A stretch of 32,031 nt of DNA from Candidatus Solincola sediminis (GCA_001767605.1 MELM01000012.1:141697-173727); one strand, 5' to 3'. Counted from the stretch's first letter, positions 7,364 to 15,565 are shown. The notes: generated from the sequence alone by a model not told the origin. Program-made: numbers and translations.

Positions 7364-9193
7364 TTACTTAACGAAGCCCTCCGCAAAATACCATCTAACG
7401 GATGGCTCTGATGAGCCTATGGAATTACTGCCATCGCGAAGACCCCGGAAGTTAAAATACTCCGCTCTTTCAACCACGATCGGGTTATCGCTCGTGATCT
7501 TGGTGCTTACCTCTGTCGACTCCAACTGGCTCAGCTCGTCGACATGAATCGTGAAGCGGGAATGGGCCTGCAGTGACAATTGCCGGTTGACCTCGATGCC
7601 GTCGGGGCGCATGAATACGATATCAACATTGGCAGTAGCATCCCCGGGATTTAGCAGGAGGACGTAATCATCGAAATCCCCGCCCGTGTATCCTTCGGCG
7701 AGATACCATTCGTCCCTGGGCTCCGTCGCCCCTATCGTGACGTGGCCGCCCTTCTTGCTACCCTCGTAGTTGAAATACATCGCCCGTTCGGCGACAACGG
7801 CTCTATCCGAGTTCACTTGCGTCGATACCTCGGTCGATTCAAGACCAGGTATCTCATCGATGTGAAGAGTAAAACGCTTCCGGCCGGGCACGTTTACGGT
7901 CTTACTAATAACCGAACCGTCGGAGCGCATGAAATCAAGCTCGACATTCGCCGCATCGTCGTTAGGATTCTGCAGCAAGAGCCAGGTATCAAAGGAATCT
8001 CCTGTGTAGCCTTCGGCGAACAACCATTTGTTGGAAGGGGAACTCGCTCCTATGGTCTCCGAGCCGCCGTCCTTTCCCTGGTAGTTGAAATACATCGCCC
8101 GTTCGGCAACGATCGGTAGATCCGACGTAACCTGGGTTGAGACATCGGCCGATTCCAGACCGGATATTTCGTCGACATGAACGCTTCGCCTGCTGCTGCC
8201 GTCGACTGTTATCGTCTTCGTAATAGCCGCTCCATCAGGCTGCATGAACGTGAGATTAACGCTGGCATTGGCGGGGTTGGGATTTTGCAAGAGTATCCAT
8301 GTATCGAAGGTATCACCGGTATAGCCCTCCGCGAAGAACCAAGCGAGAGAAGGTCTCTCGGTTCCGATAGAACCATGGCCACCCGTCCGGCCCTGATACT
8401 TGAAGTACATGGCCCGCTCGGCGAGAACGGGCACACTGCTCTTGATATCGGTTGCGAATGACCCGCATCCCATGGTTTCCCTGACCGGCACCGTAAACCG
8501 GCTATTGCCCGCTATTTGATAATGGTAACTGTGATTTGCCTTGTCCTCCCCTTGAAAGGTAACATCCACATCCGCTTCGGTGTCGTTCGGATTCATAATC
8601 AGGATGTATGAGTCGAAGCTATCGGGCGACGCCGCAGCCGTCTGGGCCGGCGGTGGGCTCGCGACCGGTACGTCGGCGGTGGCTGGAATTGGTGAGAACT
8701 GCATGAACTCCTGAGTTATATAGAGGCAGCCCGGTCCCTGTACGATTCCCACGCCTATGCAGTTGAACTCAGCTCGTAAGATATTTTCACGATGCCCGGC
8801 GCTGTTCATCAAGGCCGTAAAAGCCGCATCCACGCTTGGTGCTTTTGCCAGATTCTCGCCAGCCAATTTCCAGCCGCTTATTCCACGCGCCTTGATGCGT
8901 TGTTTTAGATCACCGGAGACGGGGGAGACATGGCCAAAGAAATTATATTGAATCATTTCGGAAGAGTAGCTGCGGGCGAAATCGGTCAAGCGCTGTTCGG
9001 CATATAGGGAGGGCAGGCCCGCATTATTGCGTGCCTGATTCACCAATTGAATCATGCGGGCTTCATCAGCAGTAGTATTTACGGCGGCGGCGGCGGAGGG
9101 AGACAAGGTCAAGGATTGCAGCAGGCACACAGCAAGGAACATTAATCCGACCGTAACTATGGTAAGCCTGTGCCACCGGTTTAGCCCTTGCAT
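7364..9193 (-). CDS. Secreted CAP-domain protein with four C-terminal beta-rich repeats
   Basis: The 609-residue product begins with a signal peptide (basic MQGLNRWHRL, hydrophobic core, SPSAAAA, cut near residue 37). A CAP/SCP domain follows (about 44-165). Its usual cavity residues are visible: His88 in FFGHVSP, Glu113 in GENLA, and His134/Glu136 in SAGHREN. After a Pro/Ala linker (170-190) come four repeats of about 105 residues with the theme WxxAEGYTGxxFDTWxLLQNPN, ANVxxxFMxxDG, then ERAMYFNYxG and SIG. There is no LPXTG motif or membrane anchor, so it is probably released or held by the repeats. I start at the ATG at 9193 (GGAG nine bases upstream); an in-frame ATG at 9232 lacks a site and spoils the signal peptide. 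A riboswitch and terminator precede it, so expression is likely tied to cyclic di-GMP. The exact function is unknown; adhesion is an inference. Confidence 0.9.
   Translation of the reverse strand: MQGLNRWHRLTIVTVGLMFLAVCLLQSLTLSPSAAAAVNTTADEARMIQLVNQARNNAGLPSLYAEQRLTDFARSYSSEMIQYNFFGHVSPVSGDLKQRIKARGISGWKLAGENLAKAPSVDAAFTALMNSAGHRENILRAEFNCIGVGIVQGPGCLYITQEFMQFSPIPATADVPVASPPPAQTAAASPDSFDSYILIMNPNDTEADVDVTFQGEDKANHSYHYQIAGNSRFTVPVRETMGCGSFATDIKSSVPVLAERAMYFKYQGRTGGHGSIGTERPSLAWFFAEGYTGDTFDTWILLQNPNPANASVNLTFMQPDGAAITKTITVDGSSRRSVHVDEISGLESADVSTQVTSDLPIVAERAMYFNYQGKDGGSETIGASSPSNKWLFAEGYTGDSFDTWLLLQNPNDDAANVELDFMRSDGSVISKTVNVPGRKRFTLHIDEIPGLESTEVSTQVNSDRAVVAERAMYFNYEGSKKGGHVTIGATEPRDEWYLAEGYTGGDFDDYVLLLNPGDATANVDIVFMRPDGIEVNRQLSLQAHSRFTIHVDELSQLESTEVSTKITSDNPIVVERAEYFNFRGLRDGSNSIGSSEPSVRWYFAEGFVK
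7379..8620 (-). repeat. Four tandem ~105-residue protein repeats inside the CAP gene
   Basis: Residues 192-288, 296-393, 401-499 and 508-605 share one pattern. The AEG landmarks near 288, 393, 499 and 604 are spaced 105, 106 and 105 residues. The second and third copies are closest (AEGYTGDxFDTWxLLQNPN). The first has diverged most (FDSYILIMNPN and an extra CGS). The pattern looks like a beta-sandwich surface repeat amplified by duplication. Confidence 0.85.
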
Positions 9194-9242
9194 TTTGTGT
9201 TGCTCCTTTTTGTCCCCGTGGGCTGGTGGCAAATCTTCACTG

Positions 9243-9275
9243 AAAATAAATTCGCCCTTTCCGTCCGGAAAGGGC
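9243..9275 (-). terminator. Terminator of the riboswitch expression platform
   Basis: On the minus strand GCCCTTTCC (arms 9267-9275 and 9254-9262, nine pairs, loop GGAC) is followed by GAATTTATTTTC. It begins about 13 bases after the aptamer and ends 50 bases before the CAP start codon, the layout of a transcriptional riboswitch. The 5' leader bases CCCTTTT (9381-9375) are complementary to AAAGGG in the second arm, so they could form an antiterminator; this is an inference. Confidence 0.8.
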
Positions 9276-9285
9276 CCGCTTTGTA

Positions 9286-9378
9286 GGAGGCAGCCTGGCT
9301 GTCATTGTCGCTCTCGCGACTTTAGACCCGGGGCTTTGCGTCCTCTCCTTTCGGAAGAGTTTGCCTTTTGCACCAAAA
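9286..9378 (-). promoter_or_regulatory. GEMM-I (cyclic di-GMP class I) riboswitch aptamer
   Basis: Reading the minus strand, the conserved GEMM-I landmarks appear in order: GGCAAAC, a tetraloop hairpin CTCTTCC-GAAA-GGAGAG, GGACGCAAAGCC, the CGGGTCTAA segment, a second hairpin GTCGC-GAGA-GCGAC, then ATGACAGCCAGG and closing CTGCC that can pair back to GGCA (P1). The spacing suits the family. It lies in the 5' leader of the CAP gene, followed by a terminator. The base before CAAAC is G/C as in cyclic di-GMP members, but the cGAMP-binding GEMM-Ib subtype cannot be excluded by eye. A weak -10-like TAGAAT (9406-9411) lies just upstream. Confidence 0.9.
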
Positions 9379-9559
9379 GGGATATGTGGATTTCAAGGTT
9401 CGAATATTCTATCGGCACTTTGTATGGAATCCTTGACCGAGCGGAATCCAAGCCGAGATCCTTAGAAACAGGTTGATAAAAAGCAATCTTTGGCAATCGC
9501 AGTAAATGCTATCCTCTACGCGGCTAAAGCTCTGCTTTCAAAGTGACGATAACAAGAGT

Positions 9560-9588
9560 GCCAAAATCTACGCCGAGTGAGTTTTGGC
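9560..9588. repeat. Inverted repeat downstream of the sortase gene
   Basis: GCCAAAA at 9560-9566 and TTTTGGC at 9582-9588 are perfect inverse copies around a 15-base loop. It lies next to a second hairpin at 9592-9619, so the sortase transcript would end in two adjacent structures. Neither is followed by a T-run on the minus strand. Confidence 0.5.
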
Positions 9589-9591
9589 CAT

Positions 9592-9627
9592 GACCGGGAA
9601 GCATGCCCACTTTCCGGTCTTTTCTTT
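9592..9627 (+). terminator. Hairpin with plus-strand T-run at the sortase 3' end
   Basis: GACCGG (9592-9597) pairs with CCGGTC (9614-9619), extendable by three weaker pairs, and on the plus strand TTTTCTTT follows at once. No plus-strand gene is visible upstream of it, so it may stop antisense transcripts or mark an unrecognised RNA. On the minus strand the same stem directly follows the sortase stop and could protect that mRNA end. Confidence 0.45.
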
Positions 9628-10249
9628 ACAGGGGTTCTGAATTCGTCAGCCGGGAAATAACTACAATTCGTTGGGCGGCACTGTACCAGGGGTGGCAGGC
9701 TGTCAGAGTTAGTTTGGACTCACCGCCTTGTTCCAGCACGGTCAGGTCCGAGGGTTCGACGATCCGCTGATCGTATACCTCATAAGAGTAGCGATTATCG
9801 GCGGTCATAAGCAGGATCTCGTCACCGGCGAGCAACTGCTCAATGTGCCGGAAGGGCGCTCCGTAGGTCGTGCGATGTCCGGAGATTACCATATTGCCCG
9901 CCTGACCCGGGTAGGCGGTCCCCGGAATATGGCCGGGTCCTCGTTTCAGATTATCCGAATCGTCCAGGCCGGATAGCTCCACAACAATGGCATCAAGACC
10001 GATGCGAGAAGTTATAATGCGGGCGATGCCGTCTCCCACCGAGAAATCGGCGTATCCGGTGGGTACGGGTGAAGTATCCCACTGGCGAAAGAGCGCTTCT
10101 TGAGCCGAATGCTGCTTACTGTCGGTGTAATGCAAATATGCATAGACCCCGCTGACTATAAGCAGACCGGCAATAATGAGCGAGATGCCTATGGTTATTA
10201 GTATCTTGCCCTTCTTGCGCGGTTTCTGCGCCTCATGCTTTCCGGTCAT
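9626..10249 (-). CDS. Sortase, class E-like, membrane anchored
   Basis: Sortases are extracellular transpeptidases that link proteins to the cell wall or build pili. The 207-residue product has a basic N-terminus, one membrane segment (about 15-37), then the sortase barrel with the catalytic triad His125 (VISGHRTTYG), Cys185 (TLTACHPWYS) and Arg194 (AAQRIVV). The TLTxC-P-YSA-R form is nearest to class E, though class D is possible. The start has only a weak ribosome site. It follows the RNase gene by 48 bp on the same strand. The neighbouring CAP protein has no sorting signal, so the substrate is elsewhere. Confidence 0.9.
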   Translation of the reverse strand: MTGKHEAQKPRKKGKILITIGISLIIAGLLIVSGVYAYLHYTDSKQHSAQEALFRQWDTSPVPTGYADFSVGDGIARIITSRIGLDAIVVELSGLDDSDNLKRGPGHIPGTAYPGQAGNMVISGHRTTYGAPFRHIEQLLAGDEILLMTADNRYSYEVYDQRIVEPSDLTVLEQGGESKLTLTACHPWYSAAQRIVVISRLTNSEPL

Positions 10250-10297
10250 TTCAGGCTTGTTTTTCAGATCACGACACCGCCCCGACGGATTATTCTT

Positions 10298-11608
10298 TCA
10301 GGGTTCCCGGAAGATGACGCCCCGTCCATGACAGACCGGACAATTCTCGCCGAAGGCCTCGAGCAATCCCTCCGAGACGTTCTTGCGGGTCATCTCGAGC
10401 AGCCCAAGCTTGGTCAGCTCGACTACGTAGGTCTTGGTGCGGTCTTTTTCCAGTTCCTGGTTCAAGGCCTTGAGCACACTTCGCCTGTTCTTGGCCTCAT
10501 TCATATCAATAAAATCGATGATTATTATTCCTCCTATATCCCGCAAGCGAAGCTGCCGAACAATTTCGGTGACCGCCTCGATGTTGGTTCTCAAAACCGT
10601 TTCCTCCAGGGATTTTTTACCTACATACCTCCCGGTATTGACATCTATTGCCGTCAAGGCCTCCGTGTTGTCAATCACTATATAGCCCCCCGAAGGCAGG
10701 GGGACCTCACGTCTCAAAGCGTCTCTGATCTGTTCATTGATGTTCAAAGCTTCGAAGATCGGTTTCTCGCCGTCATACTTGTCGACGCGATCGCCGAGAA
10801 CCGGGGCGACTTCCCTCAGATAGTGTCTGATTCGCCGATGGACTCGATTCGAATCGACCAGCACCCGTGAATAGGAGTTGTCCATCAGATCGCGTATCAC
10901 CTTGAGGGCCAATTCCGGTTCCTGGTAAAGAGTGGCAGGCGCGCGCTTCTTATCCGCGGTGCGTTTGACCTGGTGCCACATCCTGGTCAGGTAGTTCAGG
11001 CTCTTCTTCAGTTCACCCGCTTCCGCATCCTTGGCAGCCGTGCGGACGATCAAGCCCGCATCGGGAGGGCGAACTTCGTCGAGGATGGTTTTCAGGCGGT
11101 TTCTCTCGTCTTCATCCAGCTTATGGGAGATGCCGACCGTGTTTACCTGGGGAAGCAGCACCAAGTAACGGCCGGGGATGGAAATATAGGTCGTGAGCCT
11201 GGCTCCCTTGCTGCCCATCGGGTCCTTGGTTACCTGAACCAACACCTCCTGCCCTGGCTTGAGGAGTTTGTCGATTTCTTGTTTCTCCCTCTGTTTGGGG
11301 CGTTCAACGAAAATATCTCCGACATAAAGGAGCGCGTTCCGGTTATGGCCTATATCGATAAAAGCGGCTTCCATGCCGGGAAGCACGTTCTGCACCTTGC
11401 CCTTATATATATCTCCGACTATGGACCGGCGGCTTTCGTGGCTGATGAAGATTTCCTGCAGCACCCCCTCCTCGAGGACGGCCACACGCGCCTCATCCCT
11501 ATACGCCGCAACCACTATTTCCCGGTTGACGGCTTTTGCCTTGTTCGTCTTGTTCTGTTTGTTTGCCTGCCCGCCGGCCGGCTTGCGTCTTCTTATCCTT
11601 CTATCCAA
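10298..11608 (-). CDS. rng: Ribonuclease E/G family endoribonuclease
   Basis: This enzyme makes 5'-end-dependent cuts in single-stranded RNA for mRNA decay and rRNA processing. The 436-residue product has a lysine-rich start, an S1 RNA-binding domain (about 62-146), the DNase I-like catalytic core with metal ligands Asp322 (AIDVNTG) and Asp365 (IIIDFIDM), and a C-terminal zinc-link motif CPVC (423-426). There is no long RNase E-type scaffold tail, so it is RNase G-sized. The start is TTG, with a weak purine-rich region upstream. It sits after the radical SAM/DUF2344 pair, a frequent association, but is separated from rplU by the sortase, CAP and VanW genes. Confidence 0.95.
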   Translation of the reverse strand: MDRRIRRRKPAGGQANKQNKTNKAKAVNREIVVAAYRDEARVAVLEEGVLQEIFISHESRRSIVGDIYKGKVQNVLPGMEAAFIDIGHNRNALLYVGDIFVERPKQREKQEIDKLLKPGQEVLVQVTKDPMGSKGARLTTYISIPGRYLVLLPQVNTVGISHKLDEDERNRLKTILDEVRPPDAGLIVRTAAKDAEAGELKKSLNYLTRMWHQVKRTADKKRAPATLYQEPELALKVIRDLMDNSYSRVLVDSNRVHRRIRHYLREVAPVLGDRVDKYDGEKPIFEALNINEQIRDALRREVPLPSGGYIVIDNTEALTAIDVNTGRYVGKKSLEETVLRTNIEAVTEIVRQLRLRDIGGIIIIDFIDMNEAKNRRSVLKALNQELEKDRTKTYVVELTKLGLLEMTRKNVSEGLLEAFGENCPVCHGRGVIFREP

Positions 11609-11645
11609 TCCTGTTCACCCTCATGTATTGTGTTTCCTCTCGTCC

Positions 11646-12239
11646 CTACACACTATTTGTCAGCACTTCCAGTTCCCCAAGCTCCCCATCAAAGAAGTAG
11701 ACTGAATCCCCTGCATCCTCAAAAACTTCTTCGTCCGATGCATACAATCCGACCCTGCTTATGCCCCTGAGTTCGGAGCCGATTGGCAAGCCCAATCGCT
11801 GCCAAAGGCTCGCTAAGGCATCTTTCAGCCTGGCCTGCTTACCGCCGGCAAGCGCAAGGAGCAGGAAAACTTCGCCGACATCGCCCGGGACCCTGTATAA
11901 GCCGTAACGCGTCCATTTTGATAGCTTCGGCATGCTGGCTGTCAATTCCTGGATATCAATTATAGAAAGTCCTTTCGGCAGGGCAGAATTCATGACCTGC
12001 ATGGCGGCTTCGAGATCCGTCTCTCCATCGAATGACACCTCCAGGTATTCGGCCTCGGCTTGGATGCCTAACGGCAAAGCGGGAGAAAAGCTCATGCGCG
12101 GCCTTGGGTTGTAGCCGGAAGTGAAAACGAGGGGCAAGCCGGACCTCCGCAAGGCTCGTTCCAGACTTCGCATGGTTTCCCGGTGCGAAAGCAACGCCGC
12201 TTCTCCCCTCTTCGCATATTTGATTAAAGCCCGCTTCAC
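11646..12239 (-). CDS. TIGR03936/DUF2344 radical-SAM-linked protein
   Basis: The 197-residue product fits the DUF2344 family found directly after TIGR03960-type radical SAM genes; the function is unknown. Typical stretches are the opening KYAKRGEAALLSHRETMRSLERAL and SGYNPRPRMSFSPALPLG, with the tail less conserved. I start at the GTG at 12239, which overlaps the preceding stop as GTGA and has AAAGGGAG eight bases upstream. An earlier ATG at 12296 lies within the upstream gene and is rejected. The overlap suggests co-translation with the radical SAM protein. Confidence 0.92.
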   Translation of the reverse strand: MKRALIKYAKRGEAALLSHRETMRSLERALRRSGLPLVFTSGYNPRPRMSFSPALPLGIQAEAEYLEVSFDGETDLEAAMQVMNSALPKGLSIIDIQELTASMPKLSKWTRYGLYRVPGDVGEVFLLLALAGGKQARLKDALASLWQRLGLPIGSELRGISRVGLYASDEEVFEDAGDSVYFFDGELGELEVLTNSV

Positions 12240-14065
12240 GCCGATGCTCCCTTTCCAGGGCACGCACCGCAAAAAGTACAATCCCGGATTCGGCAATCCG
12301 GAGTGGATTCCCCCTCACCCGCCTTGCGATATTCCTCCCAGAGGTAATCCCGCTCAACTCCGCAATGAAGGTGGTCCCAAGGCAGGATTTCATCAAAGGG
12401 TCGCTCTCTCTCAGCGTACCAGGCCGGATTCAGCCCCTCGGTGGCCAGCGCCTCCTCCCATCGCCGCCATGAGAAGAACTCGCCCCAACCATCGAGACAA
12501 CCCTGCCTGGAGGCGGAGATAACGGCGGGCAACAGCCTCCTGTCGCCCCTGGAAATTATTCCCTCCAAATAACTCATCTCGCGCGAATGCCATCTTAAGG
12601 TGACGCCTTTCATCCGCAGGCCCTCTTTGAGAATGAAGTGCCGTCTGGCTATCTCCGGCGGGGTCATTTGAGCCGCCCATTGCAGCGGGGTATGCGGTTT
12701 CGGGACAAAAGTGGAAATGCTTACGGAAAGCTTCAAGCCCTTGGCGGGAGCGCCACTGTCGCCTTCGCGCATGATGCGCCGTACAACACGCCATATTTCC
12801 TCGACATCCTCCTCACCTTCGGACGGCAGACCTATCATGAAATATAGCTTCAGCTTCCTCCACCCTTCCCCGTAGGCCGCCGCGACCGCCCGCATGAGAT
12901 CTTCTTCGGAAACGCCTTTATTAATAGAAGCGCGCATTCTAGCGGAACCGGCTTCCGGAGCGAGTGTGAGACCCGTCTGTTTTACCCTTCGCAACCTGGA
13001 AGCCAGCTGGACCGAGAAACTGTCGGTACGGAGAGAGGGGACGGAAACCGCTACGTGCCGGCTTTCCATTTCCATCGCAAGCTCTTCTGACAGGGATAAG
13101 ATGGAAGTATAATCCGCGCTGTTGAGGCTGGTGAGTGAAAGCTCGTCGCAGCCGGTATTCGCCACCAGTTCCCTCGCCCAATTCGCGAGTAGCCTTCCGT
13201 CTCTTTCTCTTACCGGCCGGTAGATCATCCCGGCCTGGCAAAATCGGCAGCCCCTGGTGCAGCCCCTGAACAGCTCCACGCTTACCCTATCGTGGACTGC
13301 TTCAATCAGAGGCACCACAGGTCTTCTCGGATAAAGCCAACCGTCGAGATCCGATAGCAGTCTCTTCTTAACGGGATTTGGTGCGCCCGCCTCGGCAGTG
13401 ATCGAATCAATAGTGCCATCCGCTCTGTATGCGAATTTATATAGCGAAGGTACGTATATACCGGGGATTGAAGCGCACTGCCGGAGGAAATCACTTCGAT
13501 CCAGCGTCTTCTCTTGCTTCCAATTTCTTACAGCATCCGTTATCTCCAGGACCGCTTCCTCGCCGTCACCCAGAACCAGGAAATCGAAAAGTTCGGCGAT
13601 AGGTTCCGGGTTGAAGGCGCCCGGTCCCCCTCCTATTACCAGCGGGCAAACCTCGTCCCTTTCCCGTGCGAGGAGGGGTATGCCGGCGAGGTCGAGTATG
13701 CGGACCACATTGGTATAAGTCAGTTCGTGCTGAAGGGTGATGCCGAGGATATCGAATGAAGCTAGTGGCCTACGGCTTTCGAGGCCAAAAAGTGGCACTC
13801 CACATTCAAGCAGACGTTCCTGCATGTCTACCCACGGCAAGTATGCCCGGTCGGCCATCGCCTCTGTTGTGTCATTAATGATTTCATAGAGGATGGACAG
13901 TCCCAGGTTAGACATTCCGATTTCGTATACATCGGGATAGATGAGCGCCCAGCGGACCGACGCCTCGGAAAAAGGCTTATTGCGCGCGTTTACTTCAGTG
14001 CCGAGATACCTCCCCGGATGGGAGACCCCGAGCAGCTCGTACTCAAGAAAAACATCAATTCCCAT
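12236..14065 (-). CDS. TIGR03960-type B12-binding-like radical SAM protein
   Basis: A 609-residue protein of the uncharacterised radical SAM family TIGR03960. The N-terminal part is Rossmann-like and cobalamin-domain-like (PDVYEIGMSNLG; GGGPGAFNPEPIAE near 145-157). The radical SAM domain follows with CTRGCRFC (Cys269, 273, 276) as the 4Fe-4S ligand motif and SLRTDSFS and LAPEAGSARMR downstream. The C-terminus has another cysteine cluster (CRIRDCTFCGAC) that may bind a second cluster. The reaction is not known; association with a ribonuclease and ribosomal proteins suggests RNA or ribosome modification, which is an inference. It starts 20 bp after the ftsZ terminator, with only a weak ribosome site and no promoter that I can fix. 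Confidence 0.93.
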   Translation of the reverse strand: MGIDVFLEYELLGVSHPGRYLGTEVNARNKPFSEASVRWALIYPDVYEIGMSNLGLSILYEIINDTTEAMADRAYLPWVDMQERLLECGVPLFGLESRRPLASFDILGITLQHELTYTNVVRILDLAGIPLLARERDEVCPLVIGGGPGAFNPEPIAELFDFLVLGDGEEAVLEITDAVRNWKQEKTLDRSDFLRQCASIPGIYVPSLYKFAYRADGTIDSITAEAGAPNPVKKRLLSDLDGWLYPRRPVVPLIEAVHDRVSVELFRGCTRGCRFCQAGMIYRPVRERDGRLLANWARELVANTGCDELSLTSLNSADYTSILSLSEELAMEMESRHVAVSVPSLRTDSFSVQLASRLRRVKQTGLTLAPEAGSARMRASINKGVSEEDLMRAVAAAYGEGWRKLKLYFMIGLPSEGEEDVEEIWRVVRRIMREGDSGAPAKGLKLSVSISTFVPKPHTPLQWAAQMTPPEIARRHFILKEGLRMKGVTLRWHSREMSYLEGIISRGDRRLLPAVISASRQGCLDGWGEFFSWRRWEEALATEGLNPAWYAERERPFDEILPWDHLHCGVERDYLWEEYRKAGEGESTPDCRIRDCTFCGACPGKGASA

Positions 14066-14077
14066 GCAACCACATCT

Positions 14078-14105
14078 TAAATATTAAAGGCGGCAGGGCC
14101 GCCTT
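14078..14105 (-). terminator. Intrinsic terminator closing the dcw cluster after ftsZ
   Basis: AAGGCGGC and GCCGCCTT form a perfect 8-bp stem with a three-base loop (CCT on the minus strand), followed by TTTAATATTTAAG-type T-rich sequence. It starts 31 bp past the ftsZ stop and ends just before the radical SAM gene. Confidence 0.75.
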
Positions 14106-14135
14106 GATTGCGTATTAGACACTGATTGAAGATCG

Positions 14136-15194
14136 CTATTTGTTCCTCAAGAAGACCGGTATATCAAGTTCCTCGGATTCGAAAACCATCGTCTTTTCGG
14201 GGGCGCTCTCCGGCTTCGTCGCCTTGCGACCCGCCCGATCCGCGGTTCCGTACTCGAATCCGGTGGCGATGACCGTTACCCGCAGTTCATCACCGAGCGA
14301 ATCATCGATCACCGCTCCGAAGATTATATTAGCATCGCCGTCGGCTACACTAGCAATGATCTCGGCCGCTTCGTTTACCTCGAACAATCCCAGGTCCGTG
14401 CCTCCGGAAATATTTAACAATATTCCCTTGGCGCCTTCTATGGAGGATTCAAGCAGCGGGCTGGAAATCGCCATTCTCGCCGCCTCCGAAGACCGGTTCT
14501 CGCCTGACCCTACCCCGATTCCCATTAATGCAGACCCCGCATTCGACATAATCGTTCGCACATCGGCGAAGTCGAGGTTTATCAAACCCGGCACGGTTAT
14601 AAGATCCGTGATTCCCTGAACCCCCTGTCGCAGGATATCGTCCGCCATTCTGAAGGCATTCAGGATGGACGTCTTCTGCTCCGCCACTTCGAGTAGCCGA
14701 TCGTTAGGAATGATGATCAGGGTGTCGACCTTCTCGCGCAGTTTATCGATTCCTTGTTCCGCCTGCTGCGCCCGCTTGCGGCCTTCAAATGAAAAAGGAC
14801 GCGTTACGACGCCTATCGTCAACGCGCCTTGTTCCTTGGCTATCTCGGCGATAATCGGAGAAGCACCCGTACCGGTGCCACCGCCTTTACCGGCGGTGAT
14901 AAAGACCATATCCGCGCCCTTTATCGCTTCCCCTACCGCATCCTTATTCTCCAACGCAGCTTGCTCCCCCACCTCGGGGTTAGATCCGGCACCAAGACCG
15001 CGGGTTATATTGCCTCCGATATATACTTTGACATCCGCATCAGACATTAGGAGGGCTTGCGCATCGGTATTTATGGCTACGAACTCCACGCCCTTTAGCC
15101 CGGCATCTATCATGCGGTTAATCGCGTTGGTTCCACCACCTCCGATCCCGACTACTTTAATAACCGCCAGGTAGTTGGTTGCGGTTTCCGGCAT
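14136..15194 (-). CDS. ftsZ: Cell division GTPase FtsZ
   Basis: FtsZ polymerises into the Z ring and recruits the divisome. The 352-residue product has the nucleotide-binding [13 protein letters not shown] (about 16-28), the tubulin signature GGGTGTG (104-110) and the T7 loop region [11 protein letters not shown]. The C-terminal linker is short (about 35 residues), followed by the conserved tail DIPVFLRNK that docks to FtsA, SepF or similar partners. The ATG has AAAGGAGG eight bases upstream. A 522-bp gap with its own promoter (15566-15595) precedes it, so ftsZ can be expressed apart from ftsQ. No ftsA or sepF is in this window. Confidence 0.98.
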   Translation of the reverse strand: MPETATNYLAVIKVVGIGGGGTNAINRMIDAGLKGVEFVAINTDAQALLMSDADVKVYIGGNITRGLGAGSNPEVGEQAALENKDAVGEAIKGADMVFITAGKGGGTGTGASPIIAEIAKEQGALTIGVVTRPFSFEGRKRAQQAEQGIDKLREKVDTLIIIPNDRLLEVAEQKTSILNAFRMADDILRQGVQGITDLITVPGLINLDFADVRTIMSNAGSALMGIGVGSGENRSSEAARMAISSPLLESSIEGAKGILLNISGGTDLGLFEVNEAAEIIASVADGDANIIFGAVIDDSLGDELRVTVIATGFEYGTADRAGRKATKPESAPEKTMVFESEELDIPVFLRNK

Positions 15195-15208
15195 CTCCAG
15201 TCCCTCCT

Positions 15209-15487
15209 TTATCCGTTGCCCCCGGATAATTCCGCGAGGCTTCCTTTCAAAGTATCCACCACTACTTTAGAGTTTCCCCGCAGCTTCAAGTTCCAGTCTT
15301 CCATGAATCCTTTGTAAAACTACGACAACCCTATTATTATGTCCTTCCCGATATCCATTTTTACCCATAAACTTTCTAATAAGGCATCCGCCTCAATTCT
15401 CGTCTCAACTTTTGTTACAGAAAAATCAGGAAGGTCGGCTCGCCCTTCCTCCCCGTTTTTGTCTTTATTTATCTCGTTTTTTTCTAG
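15209..15487 (-). pseudogene. Possible broken small gene upstream of ftsZ (in-frame TAG)
   Basis: On the minus strand one frame is open from 15487 to 15212 except for a single TAG at 15320-15322. The two halves read like one protein: ...TKVETRIEADALLESLWVKMD... before the TAG and ...[19 protein letters not shown]... after it. The first 55 codons have no usable start. The last 31 codons do have an ATG at 15304, with AAAGGA four bases upstream and a TAA just before the ftsZ ribosome site, so only the second half could be a real small gene. It may also be chance openness, and a hairpin/T-run lies in the first half. I do not recognise the family. Confidence 0.3.
15421..15450 (-). terminator. Terminator-like hairpin in the ftsZ leader
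   Basis: AGGAAGG (minus strand 15450-15444) pairs with CCTTCCT (15434-15428) across a nine-base loop, followed two bases later by TTTTT. It lies downstream of the candidate ftsZ promoter and about 225 bases before the ftsZ start, so it could attenuate ftsZ or stop readthrough from ftsQ. On the plus strand TTTTT follows five bases after the stem, so it may work both ways. Confidence 0.5.
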
Positions 15488-15565
15488 TTATAACTTTAAG
15501 ACTATCTTTATTGAAATCGGATTTCAGAAAAATTGCTTATAAGAATATTATAGGTTAACGGTAAC

